DNA from: Epiperipatus broadwayi | Taxonomy: Eukaryota > Onychophora > Udeonychophora > Euonychophora > Peripatidae | Direction: 5' to 3' | Assembly: GCA_028023455.1 (NCBI GenBank) | Contig: JAQFVV010000049.1 | Span: 2,830,036-2,894,035, forward strand | DNA: 64,000 bases | Part shown: positions 36,964 to 50,133 of the stretch, one piece after another | Layout: each line of letters begins with the position of its first letter | How positions within the stretch are numbered: position 1 is the first letter of the stretch | The notes under the pieces: generated by a model | What the model saw: the letters and a program-made list of their open reading frames with translations, nothing else | What the model was told of the DNA's origin: nothing | Database searches by the model: none | Position numbers and translations under genes: made by a program

Positions 36964-37071
36964 ATCAAGCGTTGTTTTCCCAGAGGTCAGCACAGCTGCC
37001 TTGCAAGCAAGCAGTTGGTTGTGGACGGTTGTTGTGGGTTTGCCTCCCGACTGATACTATGACATGGAAAA
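36964..37071 (+). mobile_element. Short tRNA-like SINE (family A) with 14 bp TSD
   Basis: Flanked by perfect repeats aaaatgtgaatcca (36950-36963 and 37072-37085). The body has a D-arm-like AGAGGTCAGCACAGCTG, TTGCAAGCAAGC, and the B box GGGTTTGCCTCCC, and ends CTATGACATGG with an A run. It is the only family A copy on the plus strand here. Confidence 0.85.
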
Positions 37072-37433
37072 AAAATGTGAATCCACACTGGGAATAGCTT
37101 AGCATTTATTTTTAGATTACCAAGTTGATTTAGAATTTATTTTTAATAAGCTCTTAACCAACCTAAATTCAATAATTGATTTATAAATAAATTCCTAGAA
37201 ATATTTAGTTAGGAACAAATAAGAATGAAAAATCTTAAATTCTCAACACAGTATTTGGTAGACTGATAAGATTTTTATTATCTCTAATCTTTTTTGGATG
37301 GCTCTTGGATTACTATTGTCCTACTCTGGAATGTATAAAGGCTGTTTTATTTTATTTAGAAATTAAATGTAAATTAATATCACAAATTTATTTTAGTAAA
37401 AAATATCATATTTACAAATATGTTTTTAAATTA

Positions 37434-37468
37434 AAATAATAATAATAATAATAATAATAGTAGTAGTA

Positions 37469-37513
<45 letters not shown>
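37434..37513. repeat. (AAT)n/(TAG)n microsatellite at the LINE 5' edge
   Basis: About 80 bp of AAT units with a short TAG interruption. It ends exactly where the LINE's presumed 5' untranslated region begins. The same trinucleotide follows the LINE's 3' end. Confidence 0.9.
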
Positions 37514-37515
<2 letters not shown>

Positions 37516-37734
37516 GAATGTGCATGTGCATGTATGCCTAAGTCATCAAGAATGAAGGTCTTATTAATAATCTTTTTTTTCCCATATTCTAATCGTTTTC
37601 ACACTTAAAAACTGTGATATATATCTGTGATAGATAAAGACAGCGATGGCTAATTACTGAACAGTTGTTTTCTAGCAAAAAGTAAGTAATACGGTTGTTC
37701 ATAACAAAAAAAAATTCTACCATCATAAACAAGC

Positions 37735-39259
37735 ATGGCGTCGTGTCAAGAAGCAAATGACGTAAATTGCGCTCAAACAAATGGCGATAAAATGAAAACT
37801 GCCACTATCGCAAAAACATACGCAAACGTAACAAAAATAAACCAGCAGCTTCACAGCATCGAAAAAAGTCCAGCATTAACACAGACAGCAAGATTTAGGA
37901 AGGTAAATCAAGCCGACATAAATAATTTAAACCTCATGGAAAACAATAATGAAGAGCCCTCCCCAATGATATGGAATTAAGATGAACTGCAAGAAATAAA
38001 TGTTAATTTCAACAGCACCATCCCAAAAAAATTATTCGCAACTTTCCAAAAAATTTTTTCACCGAGATCATTAGTGTTAGCTGTCACTGATATGAATTTA
38101 ACACTCTATAAATTCCCCAGAGAGCTTCTTTATGAGGAACTGACAGCAACAGCATTGTGGGATACAGTCTCTAGTATTGGAGAGCATCCAAACTCATGAT
38201 ACGTTGCAATTCAGTTTTTCGATGAACATCAGCGTGCAAGATTTCAAACTAAAGTAAAAACTTTGGGAAGCTACGCGCTAATAATAGTCGATCAAAGCTT
38301 GCAAAACTATTGTAATGGAATAATTAAAAACACTTACTTCAGATATACCATTCAGGATTTTCAAAAATTAATACAGTCATTTGGCAAAGCTATTTATATA
38401 AAACAAATCTATTTATCCGACACCCCCATACCGGTTTTCAGCAACAACTTTCATTTCAAAATAAAGCTGAATGACAATGTAAACCCGGAGGATATTCCAA
38501 CACATATAATTGACCAGAATGCAATACTGACTATTCACATAAAAGGATTAAGGCCGAGATGTTTTGCGTGCAGTGAAACCGGACACTTAGCAATCGATTG
38601 CAACACCAAAATCAAACAAAAAAACCAACCGAGCTCTGAAGATCAACCAACAGAAGCTCACCAACCGGAATCAAACAGTACAAAACAGATAACGAAAACA
38701 ACTAATAAACAAGAAAAAATTAATAAAAAAAAACACAGATCAACAGCAATTGAATAATAAAAAAACTGCACACACATTGCCAGCATCTGAAATTCTGGAT
38801 TTATCAACAAAATCAACCAATAGAATTCAAACCCCCACTGCTAAAAAAACAGAAAGTCAACAACCTCAAGAGGCCACAATGGAAAAAATAGCGCACAATC
38901 TAAGTCAGCCTACCAAAAATACTGATGAAAAAGAGATAATAAAAGAACAAATAAACTCACACAGTAATAGTGATCAAGAAAAAATATATATAACACACCA
39001 AACACCCAATATTAAAAATAATACAACAATGGAAATTATGGCAGCTATCACCCCAAATATGCCTCAAATCACCAAAGCTGACACAGAACAAAGAAGAAGA
39101 CCAGGCCACCCACCAAAGAAAAATAGAGGGCCCAAAAAAATCAAAACAGAATCCAACCTTAGCCTTTCTGATCACAACAATACAACTACAGTGGAAACAG
39201 ATGAAGATCTGGAAATGGAATATGAGAATGAATGGGAAGAAACATCAGATCAACCCTAA
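37735..39259 (+). pseudogene. LINE ORF1 (RRM-like and CCHC zinc knuckle)
   Basis: It starts MASCQEANDVNCAQTNGD. Two stops, TAA at 37978 and TGA at 38197, interrupt a frame that otherwise runs to 38757. A CCHC knuckle (CFACSETGHLAIDC) lies near 38565-38605, after a region that fits the RRM-like fold of other LINE ORF1 proteins. In an A-run near 38727-38735 the open frame shifts, and the other frame carries a hydrophilic, Q/T/K-rich tail to 39259. The shift may be a simple mutation or a slippage site. ORF1 proteins package the LINE RNA. Confidence 0.8.
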
Positions 39260-39287
39260 TATTTAAATCTCAACCAAAAAATATATA

Positions 39288-42200
39288 ATGAAAATAAAAA
39301 TTGCAGCAATCAATGTCAGGGGTTTGAACTAAACCTCAAAAATTAATAAGTTAAAACATTGGATCAAGGATATACAACCACACTTGCTTGGTATACTTGA
39401 GACAAAAATTTATGCTGGATCACAAACTGACCCAGCCAAATATTTAAATATGGAAGGTTTCTGTGCATGCTCCAGAGACTCTTCCTCTCCCTCAGCTGGA
39501 ACGGGACTCATAATTGCTAGAAATTGCCCATTCACAACGTTCAAAATAATTCACATTGACATGAACTTATTAATTGCAACCTTCAACCAAAAAAAGCATA
39601 ACAATAAATCTGGTTTTTGTATATATGCCTTTACAGGATAAAAAAATAGATACCATAATTGCAAACATTAATTCAAGGTTAGCTACAACTTCAAACTCAA
39701 CCATCTTAATTGGAGATTTTAATATAAAATATCAGGAATTTACCCAATGTTGGCTTCACAGAATAAACATACCACTAATAAGTGGCCAAGGTTTTTTGCC
39801 AGATGATGCCATCTCTTTCCACAATAATCGCTTCTCTTCACTTATTGATCTGTGCTTTTATTCTCCAATGCTTCACCATCTTATTGAAATAAAACTAACT
39901 CCCTCAACTTTTTCCGATCACTCAGCTCAAATAGTCACAATTGACTGTGCCCAAATTCAAATATCACCCTTTCCACTTACAAGAACAATAAGAGTTTTAC
40001 TCCCAGAAACAACCCCTGAATTTCTGTTCTCTGAGACCTACATAATGCTAAACAAAATCAAAGATATGACTTTGAACCCAGTCCAGAAATATCTAGCATT
40101 TATGGGAATGTTGTCCTTTAACATCAACCATATAACAAAAAAAACAACCTCCACCATCAAGACTTTTGTCTCTGGCAGATCATTTACACCAGAGAATAAT
40201 CATGATTAACCCATCACACTGCACCCAGCAGTATATATTCAAGCTTACACATGCATACAATAAAGCATGTGAAGAACTCAAAAGCTATCTGAAGATAAAG
40301 AAAAGCAAGGTATGCCTAACCAGGCCACACACTTGGACAAGAGATTATATAAGATGGGCACTGGGGAACCAACCATATATAAAAGTGCCAATGGCACTAT
40401 ATACAAATAGTAGAACATATGCAGGACACGATATGATTATGCCAATTTTTGAATATTTTAAAGAGAAATTACAAGAAAGACAACCATATAAAATACCGCA
40501 TAATCTGTTTGGCCCACCAGAGACAAAAACCCCATTCACAAAAGATCTATTCACAACAAAACTAAATACTATTTGAAACGCTTGCCATCCAGGTAGTCCT
40601 GGAGTTCCATTGTTTGTATTAAAGCATCTAAGTAAATTCACAACAGAATATTTGTGTCAGCAAACCATCTAGTGCAACAAATTCAACCCATGGAGGGTGT
40701 CTATCCAATAGCCATAGTACCCTATAATAAAAAGAAAGCAATTATTCCACCTATTACAGACCTCAGACCAATATCTATGGGACCTTTGCCGATCAAAATT
40801 ATGGAGAAAATTATTAAAGATAAAATTGAACTGTATATAATGCCACTTATTTCTGAAGCACAATATGCAAAGAAAAACTCTTCAACAACAGAAGCAGCTT
40901 TATTCTTCAAAGCAATTCTAGCAACAGTAAAATAGTGGAAAAAATATGGACCCATTGTTGTGCAGCTTGACATAGAAGCTGCATTTGACTCAGTCAATAT
41001 ATACACACTTCTAAAAATGCTAAAAGACACAGAAATTCCTAGAACACATCTATATATAATTGCTAACCTGCTTCTAAACAGAGAGATCCATATAACTTTA
41101 AATGGAAGAAACTCACCATCTTTCACACCCACCAAATCTATATCCCAAGGATCCCCTCTTAGTTCACTATTGTTTATATTTTACATCAATCCCCTTATTA
41201 AAAGCATACAAAATGCATTTACTGGGATTGAGATACCAGACACAACACAGCACACTACAAGCATCACCTATATGGATGATGTTACCATATTCCTAACATC
41301 AAAAAAACAAATACCGCAACTCCAAAAGATATTACAAGAATATTCACAAAAATATGAATTATCATTTAATCCAGCGAAAACCACAGCCTGGTCTCTATAC
41401 CCTGGTAAACAATGTACATCAATTTACAAATCAAAAACAAACTCTTTCCTTGGGTTCCCATTTCATATGGGAATTACAGGAATGAGATGTCATATCCAAA
41501 ATAAACTTAAAGAAGAAGCCACAAAAATTATAAACTCCTTGTCCAAGGCATATCTTTCACTATATTCCAAAGTACAGTTAATTAACCAGCTTATCACAAC
41601 CAAAATAACTTACTATGTACCGGTTATTTCATTCTCAAAGGGGTTCATTTCAAAAATTAAAACCATATATAATAAACTACTTTGGGCCAGAAAAACAGTA
41701 GTAATTTCCACAAAAAAACTTAGCCAACCTCTAATAAAAAATGGACTTGGCTTGCACAACATCAATGTTTTTCATATACAGAAGTTAAGGAACTCAATAA
41801 TCACAATACTTGCCAAATACCCCAAAATTAACCACTTGCTAGAAGTTACTCCAACAGATAGACCACCTCCAAAAGGTTCCTTTTTCACCAACATTATATA
41901 CCATTGCAAAACCACAGACAAGATTCCAGAACAGTATTTGCATAAGTATTCATACTGGGATATTTATGGTTTAATAAACAGAGAAGCAGATACTAATGTT
42001 ATACAACCTATGCTAGGAATTAACAACAAGAGACTACTCAAGGAATATAAAAAATGGGCTCTAGAGCCCAAATACTTTGATTTTATCATGAAAATCAATA
42101 TCATTGCCTTGCCAACAACCCACTTTCTTTATCATAAAAGAATGTATATATCTATTGACCCCTTCTGTGGACTCTGCCATCGAGCAGAAGAGACACTGGA

Positions 42201-42399
42201 CCACTTTATTTATCAATGTGTAGCACTTAACCAAACACGACAGATGATGTGTAACACCTACAGAAAACCGGGTACAATCATTAATCACATAATAGCTGCT
42301 TTTCAGAGAAGATCAATACCTAGCATTAGGGCAGCCACATTTGTTCTATATGCGTATTGGTGCACCCGATGTACTTTCTTAATTGGCAATAACACCTGA
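39288..42399 (+). pseudogene. LINE ORF2 (endonuclease and reverse transcriptase)
   Basis: The ATG at 39288 opens MKIKIAAINVRGLN, an L1-type endonuclease start, followed by a TAA at 39330. Further endonuclease motifs are LGILETKI, YMPLQD, ILIGDFNI and SDHSAQIV; the last three are in another frame after a shift near 39600. Two more frame changes follow before the reverse transcriptase, which begins about 40654. A TAG at 40933 precedes LDIEAAFDSV. The catalytic YMDD is at 41269-41280. From 40936 to 42399 the frame is open, including a C-terminal CGLCHRAEETLDHFIYQC zinc motif. The catalytic residues are all present; the breaks inactivate it. Confidence 0.88.
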
Positions 42400-42751
42400 C
42401 AATACCCAGCTACATTTAGCAACAAACTGCTACACATTCGAAATAGAGATAAAATAATAACCAACCCCCACTTATATGCAGCAACATGGTCATTGTTAAA
42501 ACAACCATTAATGCTGTGAATGCTGCAAAGAAAAACTATCATACAACTAAATAAGCTCCTCAAACGTTAGAACTCTGATTATTTTTGCTTTTTTAATTTT
42601 TATATTGTTATAGTCCATTAACCACAAAGTGTAACCACTAAATTCATTTATATGTGTTTACCCTAATATTATTCATTGTATGTTAAATTTCAAATTTTTC
42701 TAGATGTAAACTTATGTAAACCATTGAGATCAATAAAGCCTTTATTGAAAC

Positions 42752-42846
<95 letters not shown>
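42400..42846 (+). repeat. LINE 3' UTR and (TAA)n tail
   Basis: A 3' UTR of about 350 bp ends CAATAAAGCCTTTATTGAAACG and is followed by about 30 TAA units (42753-42845). The end motif recurs on the minus strand at 21143, also next to (TAA)n, so the tail type seems to belong to the family. Confidence 0.85.
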
Positions 42847-42847
<1 letters not shown>

Positions 42848-43389
42848 TACTTAAGAAGTGTAAATGTTACTGAAAAGTTTTGATATTGCAAAATTAACAC
42901 CATTTTGAAACTTTATAGTGAAATAAAAAAGCTAGAAAAATTTATTTTAGAAAAGTATCATCTGTCATCGGTCTTTAAATAAAAAATAGAGACATCAGAT
43001 GGATTACAATATTGTATACACAGACAAAATAAAAAATACTTTGTAGATATTCTTGCTTATAATTTTTGTTTTCATCATAATGTTTCGTTATTATTATTTA
43101 AAGTATATTTTGTTAAATAATTGTTATCTTTAACTGAATATACAATTTTCTATTCAAAATTGTTAAAAAGGTATTTAAATGTTATTTGTTAGAATTGAAA
43201 AACATTTATGCTTCGTTTATCTACACACCGCAATAACAACATTTATAAGAAAAGTCGGACTATCATTATTAGTGAAGAGATTCGGATGGTTAAAGCACTA
43301 GTCAATCTGAGGAATGGAGGTTCTCTATTAAATATATATATATTATATAAAATAAAATAAGTCAGTCTGATATTTTGCTAATTGATTAG
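42847..43389. other. No gene seen
   Basis: AT-rich flank of the LINE. Near 43.26-43.32 kb a weak tRNA-like patch was noted but not supported. Confidence 0.35.
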
Positions 43390-44115
43390 ATAGTTTATAG
43401 GAATATGGAGGCAGTTTTAAAATCGCCATAGAATTATTTGATTGGGTTTATATATATAAACATTTCAAAGATTTTTATTTATTTTTGTTGGTTCATTTTT
43501 ACTCACAAAAACTATTCAAGTTAAAATATTTCATCAATTTATCTTTCTTTAATTGAGGTTTAAAGTTTATATCTGTACTAGAGATAAACTTTAATTTAGT
43601 AAATGATAAGAAATAACCATTATTGTATTTATCTGAGGTGGACGGTGTCAAGGTTGTGACTGGAGTGAGTTTGATAATGGTAAATAAAAATGTAACAATT
43701 TACTATAGATAAATACTCTTCGTATAATAAAGATATATATGAAAGATAGTGACCTGAGCTAACTGATCAGTTCAGAATAAAATGCATCTTGGGGGTCATT
43801 TGTCTTTTATTGTATTTTTATTTATATGAATTTAAAAAGAATGGGGAAATATGGAGGTTGTTTAATATATCTATAAAGACATTACGCATGGAAAAGGTAA
43901 AGGTGAATAACACCATGTGTGTGTATGTTTAAAATTTTAAAAATATCAGATATATTAATTTTTAACTGAGGTTTAAAGTTTATATCTGTGCTAGAAATAA
44001 TCTTTAGTTTAGTAAATGTTTAGTAATAATCATTATTGTATTTGTCAGAGGTGGATAGTGACAAAGTTGTGAGTGGAATGAGTTTGACAATGGTATATAA
44101 AAATGTAACAATTTA
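43390..44115. repeat. Two-copy tandem repeat, ~413 bp period
   Basis: The block starting at 43551 (AATTGAGGTTTAAAGTTTAT) recurs at 43964 with about 85% similarity over 150 bp, ending near GTAACAATTTA in both. Looser similarity (GGAATATGGAGG) extends the unit to the left. No protein or ribozyme motif was found. The period is close to that of the hammerhead unit, but the sequence is different. Confidence 0.7.
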
Positions 44116-44559
44116 TTAATTTATACTACTTATAAAACCCTATTTTGCTAATTTTATAGACTATAAATTTCAAAATTCAGTTTCTTGTTAATTTAAAATA
44201 TTTAAATCTAGTATTGATTTATTTTTAATTATTAATTTAAATATTTCTGAAAGCAGAAAATCTAAATGTAATCATATACTTAGATTATTTTTTTAGCAAA
44301 CTATATATCTAGGTAATTCAAATATACAAACATCCATTATATATAAACGCTTCTTTTAGGAATGGAAAAAAAATAATGCCTTTAAACAATTTATTAAAAA
44401 TGTATGATATATAAGCAAAACATGCTTTAATTAAATAACTTACTGCAGATTAAAATTATCTCCAATAACATTTTATGAATGGACAGCACTAAAAATCCAA
44501 TTGCCAGTAGGTAAAGGTTAGAGCATTTATTCATATTTGTTTTATCCTCTAGGTGGTTT

Positions 44560-45430
44560 AATATAAAGACATTAGAAAAGTTTCATTTAAGGATGTTCCA
44601 TAAGTTTTAAAAATAAAAAGAAAGTTCATAAAACCAATGAATATGTTTTTCAGCCTTCTAGATGTGATACTATAAAGTCCATGATTATAAAACCATACCT
44701 TCTTTAGAATTGGACATGTAAAATAAATGTACAATGGGCAGTTTTTTTAAAAGGGGTTTTTATGTAAACTTGAGCATGAATTTTGTGGGAAGGGTAGATC
44801 CTATCTACATTATATGGATTACCTCTAAGACATTCTAAAGAAGTGAACAGTCAATTGTTTCTTTTGGAAAGATACAGCAGAGAATAAAATATATGGGAGA
44901 GTTACAATTAGACATGGTGCTGAAGTATTTTAAAAAAAAGTTTTCTGCTAAAGAAATTAAGAAAGTAACATAAAATGTGAAAAAAATATTTTTAATAAAT
45001 TTGTTTCACCAGTTCTTACCTATGAATTTGAGTCTTGCATATTTAACATAAGATCAATATAGAGACTTCAAATTATTCAATGAAGTATGGAGAGATGTTT
45101 GTTAGGAGTAATAAAAAGAAATTTAAAATGAAATACATGGGTTAGACAACAATCAGGTGATACTGATATTATTGAAAGAATTAAAAGACTGAAGTGGAAA
45201 TGTGTTGATACAAAAGATAATAATAAATGTATGGCTCAAATCTTAAGCCAGATTCCAAGATATTGTAAAAGACTTAGAAAAAGATTACAAGAAAGGTAGA
45301 TGGATGAATTAAGGAATTGTGCTCAAGTGATGTAGAAAAAGAAGGCTAGAGGTCAGAAAAAAATGAATTAAACATGAAGAGACCTTCATTCTGCAATAAA
45401 CTGATAATGGTTGGAAATGATGATAATGAC
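44560..45430 (+). pseudogene. RTE-like LINE ORF C-terminal remnant
   Basis: Broken frames give VSPVLTYEFESC, then WVRQQSGDTDIIERIKRLKWK, then RLRKRLQER and MDELRNCAQVM. This order matches the end of RTE-type (endonuclease-reverse transcriptase) proteins. Stops and frame changes are frequent. The segment upstream of 44990 is consistent with the preceding reverse-transcriptase thumb but is too decayed to be sure. The element ends near 45425 with a GATGATAATGA-type tail. Confidence 0.75.
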
Positions 45431-45639
45431 AATGAATATAAAATAGATAAGCATACTCTATAAGTTGACTTATTTGTCATTCACAGATTAGTTTGTATAG
45501 TCATTATAACACCTATTTTTAGATTATTTTATCTCCCCTTTCTTTTGTGAGGGTGAGGTAGAATAGCCATACTGATTTACAAGTGGTTGTTTATTATTAT
45601 TAAAGATTAATTGAACTGATTTGGTTATGGAAATTCTAC

Positions 45640-45745
45640 AGAAGGAAAAAAACAACTTTATCGAAAATTTCCTAAATTTACTTGTCCCAAATTCGAACCC
45701 AGCATGACAGATAGATTCACTATCATTACACATCAATTTTCTTAT
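45640..45745 (-). repeat. tRNA-like SINE fragment
   Basis: On the minus strand, TGCTGGGTTCGAATTTGGGA contains a strong B box, with TAATGATAGTGAATC at A-box distance upstream. The first half overlaps the 105 bp tandem duplication. No clean target duplication. Confidence 0.45.
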
Positions 45746-45924
45746 TAAACATATGCGCCGTTAAACAAATAGAGAGAAACCTATGTAATTGCCTGAATAA
45801 AACAGATTTTTAAATTTGGATTCACTATCATTTTACACCTCGATTTTCTTATTAAACATATGCACCATAAAAACAAATAGAGAGAAACCTGTTCAATTGC
45901 CTGAATAAAAAGATTTTTAAATTT
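45714..45924. repeat. Two-copy 105 bp tandem duplication
   Basis: GATTCACTATCATT...GCCTGAATAAAA...TTTTTAAATTTG occurs at 45714 and again at 45819 with few differences. Confidence 0.9.
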
Positions 45925-48900
45925 GATAAAAAAATTCTTTTTAAAAATTTCGAGTGATTAATTTATCTAGATTTTTTTTAAAAAAAAAAGTTTTTAAAAA
46001 TTTATAAACATTTTGGAAATCATATTAGTTTGCATAACCGTTAGAAATACTTTAATATTTTGTAACCGACTATCCACAATCATATTCGAAAAACTCCATA
46101 AACTAGGACTTAACTCTTTATGTTTTTGTCATAAATATAAGAAGAATAAATACTTTTATTAAATAACAAAATGAATTTATAAAATGTGATATATAAAGTC
46201 ATATATATATATTTGTCTTCACTTCAGCGTGACTGCATTTTGTATTTTGTTAAAATAAGAATTCAATAAATCAAAATTAATAATCTCAGAAGAAATGCTT
46301 CCGGCTCAATTTATCATTTATTTATCTATTTGCATTCTTAATCTGATATTCAAACATAAAAACAAAACCTAATCTTAAATTTATTTTTGTTTTTGGAAAA
46401 GGGGAAGGAGAGATTGAAAAAAAAAAAACTATTAAAAATTATCAATTATTTTTCATTCTTGCAGAAGTAATGTTAAATATATACATAAACATGATGAAAA
46501 CTATGGACTCAGGATTTATGCTGAATCACATCTTTCCCATGACTACATCTTTCTAAAATTACTCTTTCTGTAAAATAAATCTTCGTTGCATTGATCCTTA
46601 TTTGATTAATTAAAATCATAATAAAACCTTTAGTTTCTAATTAATAATAGCTAGGTATTCATTGATCTAGTAATATTAAATGAATAGTTGAGTGTCTATA
46701 GACTAGGAACCTGAACAAAAATCCTATGGTTATTAGTGAGTCAAAAAAATTCCATTTAATTAATCTGCATTCAAACTCCATCATGTGGGCATGGTGGATA
46801 TATATATACTAATGAATCTATTATAACACCATTAAATGCATTTTTTATTATATTTTAAAGTTTCTTCTAAAATAAAATAAAAACAATGAAAATATTACCA
46901 AATGGTTTTAAATACTAAAAAGAATTGTAACTATTTTTGCAGGATTTAAGGATCTTGAAAATTAAGCTTGAAAAAGACATACAAATATTAGAACATTGAT
47001 TTTAAATTATTGTAATAAGTTTTCATATATCCCAAATATTATACTCAGTGGTTGATGCTATTTTTTATGAATCATTATTATCATTTCCTACCATTTGATG
47101 CTCAAATAAGCAGCTATTAAAAAGTAACTCAGAACTCAGCATTAATATGTGTATTATATTTCCTTCACAAACTAGTAAAGACTTAATTACAATTTGTTTT
47201 TTGTTTCTTTTTTGTTTTTGAACAGCGCGGTGTTTGCCATCTGACCAATCTGGATTATCTTAATTATTCTCTGACCTCTAGTTAAGATTATTTAGATACC
47301 CATTTACCAACTACTATTAAATGACATTTATTTTATATAGTGCTATGTTTTTATAAATTGTAATATTAATAAGCCAATAAGCTAATGCACATGTGCTTTG
47401 TAGATTTAACTATATAAATGAATACTCTCACTTTCCTAACACAAGATAAAGTCTTTGTGAAAATTATAGAATGAATCCATCTATCTTTTCAACCCAAACG
47501 TTTATGTAAATAAAAGTCTTGACCATGTTGGTTAATCTTATTTTTTTTAAAAAAAAAACAAGATTCACATTCTAAATTTATTTAAAAAATTCTCTACATC
47601 TAAAAAGTAATTTCAAAACTCATCTAAATTTGAGTTTATAGTGGCAAACAAATTCACCTATTACATCCCAAGTCATTATCATGAGTTACCAACCTTATAA
47701 TAAATAAATATAAATAGTTTTGAGCAGATGAATTGAGAAAATAGATTAGTTTGTGGTAAGAAAAGTACTTCTAAATACATTCCTAATGAATAAAGTAAAA
47801 TTAAAATTGAAAACATCTTGTGTAATTATTTTTTCTCAAAGTAACCTTTATTAGTTAAAAGATTACAAAAAATTATTGGGTACACTTACCCATGGATTAC
47901 AAAGTGTTCAATGTTTACAAAGTATATACACTCGATAACAAATATATCCATAAAAGGGTTGTATAATTTTGCTTAATGTGTATCTCTACTTGGATGTGCA
48001 CAGATCTACACTGCCATTTGGAAAGAAATGTTATAATCTGCTGTCTTATTGTTTTCAAATATCAGTTGGTCTGAAAAACATCTGACTACAGAATTAAAAA
48101 CTGTAAAGCAACACTTCTTTTGATATTGTAATAATTTTTATTTTACTGACATTTTATTAAAAATCTTTCTGATTTTGCTTTAAAACTTTCTGTCATTATT
48201 TTTACTGAATAAAGTAAATATTTTTCTATTTTATTGATAGTTCAGTCCAATCACTTATTAAGTTGAATTCCATTTCTGATTGCTTAGGTAAGATTATATT
48301 TAATCAAATGTTATTAATAACTGCTTTAAGAATGTTTGGATTTTATGTACTTTGTTATCATTTTCAACAACACCATAGTTAATTGAGTAATGATAATAAT
48401 AAATCATAGGAACAATTATTACAGTCATATTATGTTTTAGTATAAGAATTGTAGATAAAAACAATGATTGTACTCAGTTAACCAAACTGAAATTTTTTTT
48501 TTAGTTCAAGAGACTAAATAAATAAATCAAATGTTTAAAAAGCACAATATTTAACCATCATAACTGGTCATAATTCTTAATAATCAGAGCTAATATTTTC
48601 ATTTCTTTTATTTGAAATGGATAATAGCCTAATTGTAATGTTGGATTGTTTCAATCAAATTCGTTATTAATTTTTTTTAAAAATTCAAATAAAATCTTTT
48701 AAATATTTTTAGCTATTAGTTATAGCTCATTGGTTTATATATGACATAATGTTTCAGAATAGTATTGTTTTCCACTCTTCTTCAGGTATTTCTGCCCTGA
48801 GCATAAGAATTATATCTAATTTCTACATTCAAAAATACTAAATTTAAAGTAATTCTATAACCAATTAGGCTAAGGCAACAGATGTTAGAAATTTTATATA

Positions 48901-49974
48901 CTTAATTATTTATCTAAACATTTTTGTAAATATCAAATTTAAATTTTAATGTTTTCTCAACGTTACCTTTAATTCAAATATGCTGTTTTAATCAATTATC
49001 TTTTAATAATATCAAATGTTCTGGTCATAGTTTAGTTGTAATAAATTACTCTTTATGTTAGAAACCTAGAACATTAATGCAACTAATAAATATATGATAA
49101 CAAATTAATTCTAAGAGTAAAGTTTGACAAATTTTGATGCCGTTAAAAACTTCAAAAACGTCATGATATTGCAGTATAAAATCAAATGACAGTACTATGT
49201 TCTTTTACTTTTTAAATAAACGAAATGTTTTCCAGTAATATTGTTTTAAAGCTCGCACGCATATCTATACTAGAATAAAGTTCAAAGCTATTTATCTAGA
49301 AGAAAAAAAGGCATTAATACATGATATAATAATTGAAATTTTTTTGGCTAAGAAAGCTAAAAACTATTTCAAAGATAATCCATATGAAATTATCATTGTT
49401 AAATATATTCATATGGTCACATTAGTTTTTTTGAAGTTGCTATCCCGCATTTATTTAATTTACATAGATTGTCTTTAATGCAATTAACACGAATGATGAA
49501 AATATATATTTTCTCAATAACTGAGTTTATATTTTTTAGGCAAATTTTTTGACATGCATATAATTTTGGGTGATTGAAATATTTTCATTTTATAATCACA
49601 ATCTTAATTTCTCTTGATCTTTAAACTTATTAAAAGCTATTTCTTAACATGTTATTACTTAATTTTATTTTAATAATTATTTGCCTGTATAATAATAACA
49701 GCTGTATATATAGTTTAGACCCACTTTGTCAAAAATATTACTGCAATGTGACTTACTCTCCTACAGTTTGTTTATTATTTGTTATTGCTGCAATAAGAAA
49801 TTTCATCTTTAACAGAAAGTCAAATATCTGATTAACTGTGGTTGTTTAGTTTTAATTAATTTCCAGATAACAAGAATATGATATTGAGTTTAGTTGAGAA
49901 CAAATTAGTTGTCTTTGTAATTAAATTATTCTGAAATAAATGTAGAGAGCTATTTTTGGAATTAGAGCATTTAC
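45925..49974. other. No gene seen
   Basis: About 4 kb of AT-rich sequence with no gene, element or strong repeat that I can support. Short ORFs look random. Confidence 0.35.
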
Positions 49975-49986
49975 TTATATGTTGTT

Positions 49987-50121
49987 GTTTTTTTTCCATA
50001 TGTCATAGCATCGGCTGGGAAGTGAACCCGGCTGGGAGGCGAACCCGCAACAACCGTCTGCAACCAATTGCTTGCTTGCAACTCAGCTGTGCTGACCTCT
50101 CAGCTAACAATGCTTGACTAT
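49987..50121 (-). mobile_element. Short tRNA-like SINE (family A) with 12 bp TSD
   Basis: Repeats ttatatgttgtt at 49975-49986 and 50122-50133. Minus strand: AGCATTG pairs with CGATGCT as a 7 bp acceptor stem, D-arm GCTGA-GAGG-TCAGC, B box GGGTTCGCCTCCC. The B-box segment is partly duplicated (two CGGCTGGGA-type copies on the plus strand), making this copy longer than the others. Tail: CATATGG then A-rich. Confidence 0.85.
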
Positions 50122-50133
50122 TTATATGTTGTT

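Larger units (their letters stand above)
37514..42752 (+). mobile_element. Nearly full-length L1/Tx1-like LINE
   Basis: A 5.24 kb non-LTR retrotransposon with a ~220 bp 5' UTR, ORF1 (RNA-binding, CCHC), ORF2 (apurinic-like endonuclease, reverse transcriptase, C-terminal Cys-rich motif), a ~350 bp 3' UTR ending AATAAAG...GAAACG, and a (TAA)n tail. Two ORFs with an NVRGLN-type endonuclease place it in the L1/Tx1 group; the exact clade needs a tree. Several stops and frameshifts inactivate it, but the layout is complete. No ordinary target duplication is visible because both flanks are (AAT)n. Confidence 0.88.

Noticed and set aside
40722-41135. 137-aa minus-strand ORF, and similar minus ORFs at 42061-42563
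   Set aside because: Shadows of the LINE reverse-transcriptase ORF.
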